Assembly: GCA_965644315.1 (NCBI GenBank)
Contig: CBFFRQ010000208.1
Coordinates: forward strand, 1 to 58,519
Origin: Caecitellus pseudoparvulus
Taxonomy: Eukaryota > Bigyra: Bicosoecida
Reading direction: 5' to 3'
DNA: 58,519 nucleotides
The notes beneath the pieces were generated by a model. It was not told the DNA's origin and did not search any database. It saw only the letters and a program-made list of their open reading frames with translations. Below, one piece after another: positions 49,288-56,563 of the stretch (its first letter is position 1; each line of letters starts with the position of its first letter). The translations under genes were made by a program, and so were the position numbers.

Positions 49288-49333
49288 TTATATTTATGGA
49301 AATATAGTTTTTTTCTCTTACTATAATATATTT

Positions 49334-49897
49334 ATGGAAATGGAAAATGCATTAATTTTAGGTGCTGGTTTGGTATCAATTGGTGCTAAAACCGCTTATT
49401 CATGTTTTGGAAAATCAAAAAAGAAGAAATGGTCTAAAATTAGATTTGGTGCTATTGTTATGAGTTGCATGACTGGAAAATCTACACTGGCAAACAAACT
49501 TAAAGCAGATTCAGGTGTCTATTTAATTGATGTTGGCCAATCTGTCGCTGTTGATGGTGATACAAACGCAGATATTAATTATTTAATGAAAGCTAAGGAA
49601 TATGTAGATAAAGTAAAAAAGGATTTGAAAGATTACAAACTAATTTTGATTTGTTCCTCTATTGGTGAAGCAAAGTATCTTGGTGTTGATGAATCAAACA
49701 TTGCTGTTCTGACACCTTCAAACTCGCTTTTTAAATCAATATGTGAAGGTCGTAATACTGCAAATGTAGCAGAAATGGAACGTAAAAGAATGGAACTAAT
49801 TAGTGCTTGTAGTGAGGACGTACTAAATATTTTTGATAGTTATGATACTCTTTATTCTGTCATTCGCACCACGTTCAAATTGCGTAATAAATTCTGA
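49334..49897 (+). CDS. P-loop NTPase-like protein with degenerate Walker A (PLV)
   Basis: 187 residues. The N-terminal ALILGAGLVSIGAKTAYSC is hydrophobic and may be a membrane anchor or a buried helix. SCMTGKST (44-51) looks like a Walker A with the first Gly replaced by Ser. IDVGQSV and LILICSS follow at the spacing of a small P-loop kinase. No lid motif identified. Possibly a nucleotide-binding virion membrane protein, but inactive binding cannot be excluded. Confidence 0.5.
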   Translation: MEMENALILGAGLVSIGAKTAYSCFGKSKKKKWSKIRFGAIVMSCMTGKSTLANKLKADSGVYLIDVGQSVAVDGDTNADINYLMKAKEYVDKVKKDLKDYKLILICSSIGEAKYLGVDESNIAVLTPSNSLFKSICEGRNTANVAEMERKRMELISACSEDVLNIFDSYDTLYSVIRTTFKLRNKF

Positions 49898-49927
49898 AAA
49901 GGACTTTCAAAGAACTTTTATTTAAAA

Positions 49928-49951
49928 CAAAATATAAATAATTATATTTTG
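49928..49951. terminator. 10-bp stem-loop between convergent viral genes
   Basis: Perfect arms CAAAATATAA and TTATATTTTG around ATAA. Sits between stops at 49897 (+) and 49972 (-), so it can end both transcripts. A near copy is at 50655. Confidence 0.65.
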
Positions 49952-49971
49952 CTTCTTAAAAAACTATATTA

Positions 49972-50445
49972 TTATATTATCATTGTTATTTTTTTCATTT
50001 TAGTCCATTTATCAAAATCTAATTTATCTTGCCTTTCAATTCTCTTTCTTCTAGCTTCTCTATCCCTTCCTTTTCTCCTATATTTCTTTTTCAATCTTTC
50101 ATAAATATCTTTCCAATGTTCTAATGTAATTTCCTTTCTTAGTCTGTATGTGTATAGTCTGTTGTACTCTCTCCTAAAGTCTTTATCATCTTCTTCAGAT
50201 AATCGCTTAATTCTACATCTTATTAAATTACAATCACTCTTGTACTCATCTATTTTTACGCAATCATGATAGACATTAAATAAATGTTGTAAGTTCTCTT
50301 GTCTTGTTCTCAAACTCATATCAATTCTATCTTCTAATGGAGAATCTTTTACTTTATAAAGAATGTAATCAAACATATTCATACATGTTTCAAAGTCTTT
50401 TTTAAATTCTGTCATTGAATAAACAGTTTTTGAAAATTCTGTCAT
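49972..50445 (-). CDS. Basic helical hypothetical protein (PLV)
   Basis: 157 residues starting MTEFSKTVYSMTEF; a second ATG is at 50415. Helical throughout. A Cys pattern (CMNM, DCVK, SDCNLIRCR) lies in the middle, and the C-terminal third is very basic (ERLKKKYRRKGRDREARRKR), suggesting nucleic-acid binding. Unlike other minus-strand genes it lacks the early-type motif and shares a 20-bp AT-rich divergent promoter with the 59-aa gene. Not recognised. Confidence 0.6.
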   Translation of the reverse strand: MTEFSKTVYSMTEFKKDFETCMNMFDYILYKVKDSPLEDRIDMSLRTRQENLQHLFNVYHDCVKIDEYKSDCNLIRCRIKRLSEEDDKDFRREYNRLYTYRLRKEITLEHWKDIYERLKKKYRRKGRDREARRKRIERQDKLDFDKWTKMKKITMII

Positions 50446-50465
50446 TTATATATTACTTATATAAT
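50446..50465. promoter_or_regulatory. 20-bp bidirectional TATA-type promoter
   Basis: The whole gap between divergent ATGs at 50445 (-) and 50466 (+). TTATATAAT abuts the + strand ATG, and the reverse complement holds TATATAAG. It decides the start of the + strand gene. Confidence 0.5.
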
Positions 50466-50645
50466 ATGATTTCAAGATCAAAGCAAAGGAGAAAACACAA
50501 TGGCATCTGGTATTCCATTATGACGAAAGCCATTCAAGAAAAAAGAGAAAAAATCATTGAACAGAATACAAAAGATCTCATTGAAACTTTTGGAATAAAA
50601 ATAATTATTGATGTATTGGATGATCAAAATAAAATGAAAGAATAG
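50466..50645 (+). CDS. Small basic hypothetical protein (PLV)
   Basis: 59 residues, MISRSKQRRKHNG to DVLDDQNKMKE. Basic N-terminus and an amphipathic helix. Start chosen at the ATG behind the TATA-like box rather than an upstream TTG in the same frame. Not recognised. Confidence 0.5.
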   Translation: MISRSKQRRKHNGIWYSIMTKAIQEKREKIIEQNTKDLIETFGIKIIIDVLDDQNKMKE

Positions 50646-50654
50646 TACTTGAAA

Positions 50655-50678
50655 CAAAATATAAATAATTATGTTTTG
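50655..50678. terminator. Second copy of the convergent stem-loop
   Basis: Arms CAAAATATAA and TTATGTTTTG around ATAA (one G-U pair). Shares about 40 bp with the 49928 copy, including GCTTCTT. Between stops at 50645 (+) and 50701 (-). Confidence 0.6.
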
Positions 50679-50700
50679 CTTCTTGAAATAATAAATTGAG

Positions 50701-51009
50701 TTATTTTTCTGATTCACCAATAAGTTTTAATCTCTCATTAATTGCATCATTAATTTTTTCAAATCCTGATTTAGTAAACTTATAAACAAGTGATACTCCA
50801 ATATCTGGAAAATTTAGTATTACATTATAGCTTGCTGAATCTACCTCTACACAGCTCTTAAAATCATATGCATGAACGTTAGTTATAAATAAGGGAGTTG
50901 TGAATGTTAGAATTAATTCTTTATCTTCAAATCTGATAGATGTGTTCTGTCTGGGACAAGTCAATAGCTTTCCATTTAAAGTACAATATCTCGCATTAAC
51001 AATTTTCAT
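50701..51009 (-). CDS. Hypothetical protein, early-type promoter (PLV)
   Basis: 102 residues, MKIVNARYCTLNGKLL to LKLIGESEK. Predicted beta-strand rich with one C-terminal helix (GFEKINDAINERLKLIG), compact, no membrane segment. The early-type motif (51035-51046) lies 26 nt upstream of the ATG and links it to the replication genes. A small single-stranded-DNA-binding or regulatory protein is possible but only a guess. Confidence 0.6.
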   Translation of the reverse strand: MKIVNARYCTLNGKLLTCPRQNTSIRFEDKELILTFTTPLFITNVHAYDFKSCVEVDSASYNVILNFPDIGVSLVYKFTKSGFEKINDAINERLKLIGESEK

Positions 51010-51034
51010 TTTAGTTTATTCCTTAAAACGCATT

Positions 51035-51046
51035 TTATGTTTAAGT
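51035..51046 (-). promoter_or_regulatory. Early-type motif ACTTAAACATAA
   Basis: 11 of 12 match to the consensus ACTTAAAGATAA, 26 nt upstream of ATG 51009. Lies in the divergent spacer shared with the integrase gene. Confidence 0.55.
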
Positions 51047-51068
51047 TATTTTATTAATTAATTATATA

Positions 51069-52097
51069 ATGAGCAAAATAAAAGAGTTAATATCTGAATT
51101 GGGAATTGATGAGACTTTTACTAAACCACAACCTAAAGAAACTCAGTTTACAAAAGTTAAAGGGGTAATCTATCCTGAAGAAGATTATAATTTTCAAGCT
51201 GATTTATTAGAGCTACCAAAGACCAAAGAAGGATTTAAATATTTATTAGTTGTTGTTGATTTATGGACTAATGAATTTGATATTGAACCACTAAAAACTA
51301 AAAGACCAAATACTGTTTTAGGTGCATTTAAAAAGATGATTAAACGAAAACATATTAATTTACCAGAAGCAAGTATAAGAACAGATGGAGGAGGAGAGTT
51401 TAAAGGTGATTTTGCCAAATTTCTATTTGATGAATCAATTTTAAAAAAAACAGCAATGAAAGGAAGACACCAGCAAATGGCAAATGTGGAAAGATTAAAT
51501 AAAACACTTGGAAGACTATTTAATGGATACATGAACAAAAAAGAAGAAGAAACTAATAAACCTTATAGAGAATGGACAGATATTTTATCTCAGGTAAGAA
51601 CTAAATTAAACAAAATAAGAAAAGTTGAACCAAACAAATTTAAATTTGCAAAAATTAAGATGATCTCTCCAAAATTTAAAATAGGTGATCTTGTATATTA
51701 TAAGCTGACACCATCTCAGGCCGAAGATTCATTAGGAAATCCCGTTCAAGGAGGATTTAGAACAGGAGATAGAAGATTTAGTAAGAAAGCTAGAAAAATT
51801 AAACAAATACTGGCATATAAAGGAAATGTTCCAGTACGATATCAATTAAATTATTTACCAAATGTATCATTTGCAGAATCAGAACTTAAACTAGCCAGTG
51901 GTGAAGAAACATTTGAAGTCAGAGAAATAATAGATGATAGGAGAGGACAATATAAAGTATGGTGGAAAGGTTTTCCTAAGAAAAATGCAACTTGGGAAAA
52001 CAAAATAAGAATTAAAAAACAAGTTCCAGATATAGTAAAGGAATATGAAGAAAAAAGAAGAATCAATCCAAAAAGTAAATTGTTTGTGAGCTTTTAA
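51069..52097 (+). CDS. Retroviral-type DDE integrase with C-terminal chromodomain (PLV)
   Basis: 342 residues. Catalytic triad D45 (FQADLLEL), D106 (IRTDGGGEF) and E141 (MANVERLN) with exact D-35-E spacing. A middle basic region has KFKIGDLVYYK, a small SH3-like fold typical of these integrases. The C-terminus (about 285-330) is a chromodomain: FEVREIID, YKVWWKGFPKKNATWE. This layout is that of Polinton and PLV integrases. The chromodomain may direct insertion to marked chromatin (known for Tf1/Ty3-type elements; inferred here). No N-terminal HHCC zinc finger is seen. Its last 35 nt overlap the convergent polymerase gene. Confidence 0.92.
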   Translation: MSKIKELISELGIDETFTKPQPKETQFTKVKGVIYPEEDYNFQADLLELPKTKEGFKYLLVVVDLWTNEFDIEPLKTKRPNTVLGAFKKMIKRKHINLPEASIRTDGGGEFKGDFAKFLFDESILKKTAMKGRHQQMANVERLNKTLGRLFNGYMNKKEEETNKPYREWTDILSQVRTKLNKIRKVEPNKFKFAKIKMISPKFKIGDLVYYKLTPSQAEDSLGNPVQGGFRTGDRRFSKKARKIKQILAYKGNVPVRYQLNYLPNVSFAESELKLASGEETFEVREIIDDRRGQYKVWWKGFPKKNATWENKIRIKKQVPDIVKEYEEKRRINPKSKLFVSF

Positions 52098-53301
52098 TAT
52101 CTATTGTCTTATTGTGGTACTTATGATCCTGACAAATAAACTTTGTTATTACTTCATCATGATTCTTTTTACATATGAAACCATCAATATATATCCTTAC
52201 TACATCATCAAGAATTGGAGCTATTAAATTTGACATCTTAGCTCTACAAGTGGCAGGTAGAAAATATCCCATTCTTGCAGTTGTATATAAGAATATACGC
52301 TCTCTTTTTACTGTATAATACACACGTTCACCTTTCTTGTTTACATAAGACTTACTAAGAATTGGTAAAATATTTTTTTGTTCCTCTTCGGTTTTGCTTT
52401 GAATACTTGATAGTTTTCTATAAATTGGCCGATGTTTAATTTTTTGATATCCAAACATATTATTTAACATAAACTTAATAAGAGGGTTCTTTGGTAATTT
52501 ATCATTTGCTTTCATTAGTATATCTTGATACCATCCAAAAATAATATGTGAATCTACTAATGTATCATTATCATATATTAAAGCATTTGGTTTACCATCC
52601 TGTATAATTTCCCATTTAAGATTTAGGCCGACCCAATCACGAAAAAATTTCAGTTTATTCAATGTAAAATGATCATAATAATTTTTCTTAGAAAAGCCAA
52701 TAAGAAATTTTGCTCTTGGATCCGATGAAACAACTTTAATATGATAATATCCATATTCAAACTTTTCGGGTGTCTCTGTTAATGTTTCAAATCTTCCTCT
52801 TTTTACTGGAAACTTAAAATTTCTTTTTCTACATCCATAAGTCATTGAATAAAATTTCTTTTGATCATAAGCATATACTTTACCTTTGTATGGTGTACCT
52901 GCAATTAAACCTGAATCGTATGATTGATCCATAAATTTATATTCTTCATATGTCATATGTTCATAGGATTTCAAATTCTTCTTATCTTTGCGTGTATTGC
53001 TCAGTAAAGTATTCATTAGTGAGGTATTACATCCATCCTTTTTAAAGAATCTTAGATCCAGTCCTTTAAATAACATTCTTTTAGGATTTCGTGTACTTGG
53101 TATATTGGATAAGTATTTTTCTAATTCATTCGAATATTCTTGAATCTTTTCATAATACTCTATGAGTCCGTTTTCATCTGCATCTATTCCAAAGCTCTTT
53201 AACATCTCATACCCATTTGCTTTTTTATAGCTCTTCTTTACCTTTCCTCCATCATATGAAAAATAAGTTCTTGATACTGAGTCTTTATAATATACTATCA
53301 T
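52063..53301 (-). CDS. Short family-B DNA polymerase relative lacking exonuclease (PLV)
   Basis: 412 residues against about 1000 or more for Polinton protein-primed polymerases. Motif A: VYAYDQKKFYSM (D146). Motif B: IKFMLNNMFGYQK (K276-G284). Motif C: VVRIYIDGFI, with D373 but G-F in place of the second T-D. The first about 135 residues are charged and helical with no DxE-type exonuclease motif. The palm and fingers order is that of family B. With linear ends and TIRs, protein-primed replication is expected; the N-terminal region or a separate small ORF could supply the terminal protein (inference). It carries the strongest early-type motif 20 nt upstream. Activity is uncertain given motif C. 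Confidence 0.75.
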   Translation of the reverse strand: MIVYYKDSVSRTYFSYDGGKVKKSYKKANGYEMLKSFGIDADENGLIEYYEKIQEYSNELEKYLSNIPSTRNPKRMLFKGLDLRFFKKDGCNTSLMNTLLSNTRKDKKNLKSYEHMTYEEYKFMDQSYDSGLIAGTPYKGKVYAYDQKKFYSMTYGCRKRNFKFPVKRGRFETLTETPEKFEYGYYHIKVVSSDPRAKFLIGFSKKNYYDHFTLNKLKFFRDWVGLNLKWEIIQDGKPNALIYDNDTLVDSHIIFGWYQDILMKANDKLPKNPLIKFMLNNMFGYQKIKHRPIYRKLSSIQSKTEEEQKNILPILSKSYVNKKGERVYYTVKRERIFLYTTARMGYFLPATCRAKMSNLIAPILDDVVRIYIDGFICKKNHDEVITKFICQDHKYHNKTIDIKSSQTIYFLD

Positions 53302-53320
53302 ATATTATAAAATACTAATC

Positions 53321-53332
53321 TTATCTTTAAGT
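53321..53332 (-). promoter_or_regulatory. Early-type motif ACTTAAAGATAA
   Basis: Exact consensus, preceded by AAAATG on the coding strand, 20 nt upstream of the polymerase ATG at 53301. Confidence 0.65.
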
Positions 53333-53344
53333 CATTTTATTAAT

Positions 53345-53689
53345 TTATTCTTCCACTAACCATGAAATAGTTAATGATCTTACAGATTGAAACTTTGATT
53401 GTACTTTTACCTTACCATTTAGGTACTCATCTAAATTATCTAATGTTTCGGCAATAGTTGATCCATACCCTTTAATATTCATAATGCCATCTTTACGAAG
53501 TCCAAGTACAACAAGTTCATCAACATCATATTTTTTATCTATCTTTGGGACAATATGACCATATAGTTCTTTGATGGTATCAAAATTTATTTCTTCTCCA
53601 TCCTTTGCTTCAATATACATATCATGTTGAGTATGTCCTCCTACCTTCTCTTCATTTCTTCTTACAATATACTTATTCATATTTACCAT
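53345..53689 (-). CDS. Hypothetical protein in the replication cluster (PLV)
   Basis: 114 residues starting MVNMNKYIVRRNEE (second ATG at 53680). Alternates strands and helices: MYIEAKDGEEINFDTIKELY, DELVVLGLRKDG, then ETLDNLDEYLNG and a last strand SLTISWLVEE. No motif recognised. Located between polymerase and helicase genes with its own early-type motif, so a replication accessory (for example terminal protein or single-strand binder) is plausible but unproven. Confidence 0.6.
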   Translation of the reverse strand: MVNMNKYIVRRNEEKVGGHTQHDMYIEAKDGEEINFDTIKELYGHIVPKIDKKYDVDELVVLGLRKDGIMNIKGYGSTIAETLDNLDEYLNGKVKVQSKFQSVRSLTISWLVEE

Positions 53690-53714
53690 ATCTATTATAT
53701 CGTAAATACGTAAT

Positions 53715-53726
53715 TTATCCTTAGGT
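53715..53726 (-). promoter_or_regulatory. Early-type motif ACCTAAGGATAA
   Basis: 10 of 12 match to consensus, 26 nt upstream of ATG 53689. Confidence 0.55.
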
Positions 53727-53733
53727 CATTTAA

Positions 53734-55437
53734 TTAAAAAATTCCTAAATTATCATTTTCTTTAGTTATTAATTTTCCGTTCTTACTTGCTTTTGTTGCT
53801 TTCTTTTTGTATTCTTTAATTTCCTTTTCTGTTTTCTCTTTCTTTGCTTTTGCTTTGGCTTCCTTTTCTTTCTTGAATATTTTCTTGTTTTCAGATAATT
53901 TAACTTTTTTTGGTTTTGATTTTTTTGATTCTACTGTTATTGGTTTTGGTTTCTTCCCTTCTAAAATTGACATAAACTCTTTGAACTTTTCAGGATGTTT
54001 TGCATACAAAACTTTAATATAATCCATGTCATCAACTGATACCTCTTCTTCTGGTGCTTCATCATCTTCTATTTCTGGGTCATACCATCTTTTACTTATA
54101 AATATTTTGCGTAATGTTTCAACAGGTACAATAAATTTTCTCTTTGTTGAACCATTTACAGATACAGTAGTTTTAATAATACCTATCTTTTTTAAATCTT
54201 TATGTAATCTATGAAGGGTCATTTTAAATTTTGCGTTCGTATTGTATTCATCCAATAATTGCTTGCATTCTATATCCATATCAGCATTATTAAATATAAA
54301 TTCATCTTTGATATACTTGTATAAAGGAGGAAGAGCAGATATAATTTTTTCATCCCTTGTTCTTGAATTTGGCATAATATCAAAATTAAAATCTTTGTTT
54401 TCTTCATAAAGCTTTCTCATATGATTAAAATATGCAGGTATTACCCCCTTACAATTCATAGCCTTAATGACACTTTGGAAATACTTAAAATCACCTTTAC
54501 GATGGTCTGATACATCGGGGCATATATACCGCTCTTTGTTTGATTGACTCAAATTAATTGATCCTTCAATATTTGTCGTTATAATTATGTTAAATGTATT
54601 TGTTTGAGTGTATCCTACACTGTACATATCACGGCAATCAAATTTATCTTCAGTTATTAATCCTTTCAGTTTATCTTGTATAAGTAAATTTCCTCTTAGT
54701 TCTGGTAGCTCATCAATATTTACTAATACAACCCCTTCTAATGGTTTTGTGTACTTTGTTATAGTTTCGGTTGAGGATGTTTTAAGCATTCTTTCGCCAA
54801 GCACACGATCTAAGAAGTTTAAGTATATTCCTTTTCCTGTTCTCTCTTCTGATAACATAAAGATTGCTTTTCGCACCTTTACACCAGCAATTGAAAAAGC
54901 AAAAAATAAACGTAAATATTCAAACATAGCAATATTTCCCCCACATAGTACTTCCTTAATATGATTATCAATAACTCCAATTTCTTTTAAAAAATCTTTA
55001 TCTTTTATGTCTTTACATTCACTTAAATCAAAAGGTAAAGGTTTAACCATATTTAAATATTTTTGAGTTAAGGCTTTACCCTTAATATTTCTTGTAATGG
55101 ATACAATATCATCATCTGTATCTGGAAATATACCATATTGTACATTATTGGAACAATCACAAAATTCAGAACTTACCATATAATCAAACAAATTAAATTT
55201 TGTTTGTCTATTTGATTTTAAATTGTTCTCTTCAATATAATCTTGATTAGTTAAATCTTTTGGGATATATTGTCTTAAGTCTTTTTGCTTGAAGTTATCA
55301 TATTTCCCAGTTTGCACATTCTTAAAAAAATAACTATCTGTAGTCTTAAAAAAGTATTTTTGCACATACTGTTTGACATCTTCTATTTTGTTTTCATTAA
55401 GTAAATTCTTAATTGTCATTACACTAAATACGACCAT
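53734..55437 (-). CDS. Superfamily 3 helicase (PLV)
   Basis: 567 residues. Walker A is SEERTGKGIYL (about 196-206), Walker B VLVNIDELPEL (237-247), and motif C IIITTNIEG with the sensor Asn near 289, the SF3/D5-like order. The D5_N-like helical part precedes it. No primase (AEP) motif or family-A polymerase domain is seen in the first 190 residues, so it is not the TV-Pol fusion found in some PLVs. The last about 70 residues are a Lys/Glu helix (KKEKEAKAKAKKEKTEKE). A hexameric replicative helicase is expected. A second ATG is at 55419. Confidence 0.88.
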   Translation of the reverse strand: MVVFSVMTIKNLLNENKIEDVKQYVQKYFFKTTDSYFFKNVQTGKYDNFKQKDLRQYIPKDLTNQDYIEENNLKSNRQTKFNLFDYMVSSEFCDCSNNVQYGIFPDTDDDIVSITRNIKGKALTQKYLNMVKPLPFDLSECKDIKDKDFLKEIGVIDNHIKEVLCGGNIAMFEYLRLFFAFSIAGVKVRKAIFMLSEERTGKGIYLNFLDRVLGERMLKTSSTETITKYTKPLEGVVLVNIDELPELRGNLLIQDKLKGLITEDKFDCRDMYSVGYTQTNTFNIIITTNIEGSINLSQSNKERYICPDVSDHRKGDFKYFQSVIKAMNCKGVIPAYFNHMRKLYEENKDFNFDIMPNSRTRDEKIISALPPLYKYIKDEFIFNNADMDIECKQLLDEYNTNAKFKMTLHRLHKDLKKIGIIKTTVSVNGSTKRKFIVPVETLRKIFISKRWYDPEIEDDEAPEEEVSVDDMDYIKVLYAKHPEKFKEFMSILEGKKPKPITVESKKSKPKKVKLSENKKIFKKEKEAKAKAKKEKTEKEIKEYKKKATKASKNGKLITKENDNLGIF

Positions 55438-55463
55438 TTGCTATTATAATTACAATACGAAAT

Positions 55464-55475
55464 TTATCTTTAAGT
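55464..55475 (-). promoter_or_regulatory. Early-type motif ACTTAAAGATAA
   Basis: Exact consensus, 27 nt upstream of the helicase ATG 55437, in the extended context AAATTACTTAAAGATAA. Confidence 0.65.
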
Positions 55476-55569
55476 AATTTTTTTATTTTTTAAATTCTCC
55501 TCATAATTATTATGAAGATAATTCTATAAAACTCAAAGGGGGAAAACACTAAACCCCTATACTATACTC

Positions 55570-55959
55570 TTATACTTTATTTTTTAGTATTGCGTTCATG
55601 TATCTACTACGTGAATTTTTAGTTCCACTTTTCATATGTCTACTAATATACTCATGTATAATGAACCATAACCAATTAAATTGATCATCAGTTAAGCAAT
55701 TATATCCATAAAAATGCTTTTTCTTTTCTAACTTAAACGCTACAAATGAAAAATTGTCTTTACTCACACGATGTTCACCATATGTTGTATTAAATTCATT
55801 CCTTTCATCATATAAATTAATATTTTCACTTTGTTGAAAATAATCATTTAGTAAATCTGAAGATAAAACTTTTCTTAAATTGTAATAAAGGTCTATATTT
55901 AACTTAATATGATTTAAATATTCTTCATTACTTTCTTTTTTATGAGTAAAATATAACAT
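55570..55959 (-). CDS. Hypothetical protein next to the right TIR (PLV)
   Basis: 129 residues starting MLYFTHKKESNEEYLNH. Mainly helical with aromatic residues (GYNCLTDDQFNWLWFIIHEY) and a basic C-terminus (RHMKSGTKNSRSRYMNA) that could touch DNA. No motif recognised. A degenerate early-type motif (ACCTAAAAAATG, 55980-55991) lies 21 nt upstream of the ATG. Being the outermost minus-strand gene it could be an early regulator (inference). Confidence 0.6.
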   Translation of the reverse strand: MLYFTHKKESNEEYLNHIKLNIDLYYNLRKVLSSDLLNDYFQQSENINLYDERNEFNTTYGEHRVSKDNFSFVAFKLEKKKHFYGYNCLTDDQFNWLWFIIHEYISRHMKSGTKNSRSRYMNAILKNKV

Positions 55960-56145
55960 TATGTGTATATAAAAATCTTCATTTTTTAGGTCTTCTACAT
56001 CTTAAATTTCAATAATAAAATTCCTTACAAAAGATTTACTACTACTAAATGTTAGTTCCTTTTTATAGTATGATTTTCTATTTTTCATAGAAATTTTCGG
56101 TTTCATACTCATATATATTACTAATACATAATTCACTTTTATGTT

Positions 56146-56563
56146 ATTTATTTTTTAATATTGCGTTTAAATTGTTCTTGAAGGGGACACACACCGCAAT
56201 TAAGAGAGATATTTACTTACTCATTCACTAAAAGTATAACACATGCGATTAAGAGAGACTTTTCCTATATCTTATATTTTCTTTCTCAAAGTCTATTTTA
56301 AGAAAATTATAATAATATTTAAAAATCCATAAAAAAAAGAGAAATTAAGGAAATAGGAAATAATGTTTTAACTTATTACTTTTTTATATTTCCTATAATT
56401 TACTATTTCTTGTTTTTAAATATACCTTAAATAATATATATTTTATTGACTATTAAATTACTATAAAATGAACCATTAAATATAGTGGCTTTAGCCACGC
56501 ATTACGTATGTATCTACCGGGGGGTGGTGTTTTACACTAAACACCCACCCATCCCTTTTTTTT
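56146..56563 (-). repeat. Right terminal inverted repeat, 418 bp
   Basis: Reverse complement of 38868-39285, ending CCATCCCTTTTTTTT. Matching of the two copies suggests recent insertion or ongoing homogenisation. Confidence 0.95.

Larger units (their letters stand above)
38868..56563. mobile_element. Integrated Polinton-like virus (PLV), apparently complete
   Basis: A 17.7-kb AT-rich block inside GC-rich host DNA, bounded by 418-bp inverted repeats. It carries the PLV hallmark set: A32-type packaging ATPase, double-jelly-roll-type major capsid protein, penton-like minor capsid protein, fibre, SF3 helicase, family-B polymerase relative and DDE/chromodomain integrase. All frames are intact apart from one likely programmed frameshift. 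No cysteine protease was found, which separates it from virophages and classical Polintons. The left half is all + strand (structural genes); the right half is mostly minus strand (replication). No 5-6 bp target duplication is evident next to the A8/T8 ends. Confidence 0.93.

Noticed and set aside
53734-55437. TV-Pol (family-A polymerase plus helicase) fusion
   Set aside because: No family-A polymerase motifs in the N-terminal 190 residues; only the SF3 helicase is present.
39286-56145. Virophage-type cysteine protease or tyrosine recombinase
   Set aside because: I searched all viral frames by eye for H-D/N-Q-C and R-H-R-Y patterns in suitable contexts and found none.
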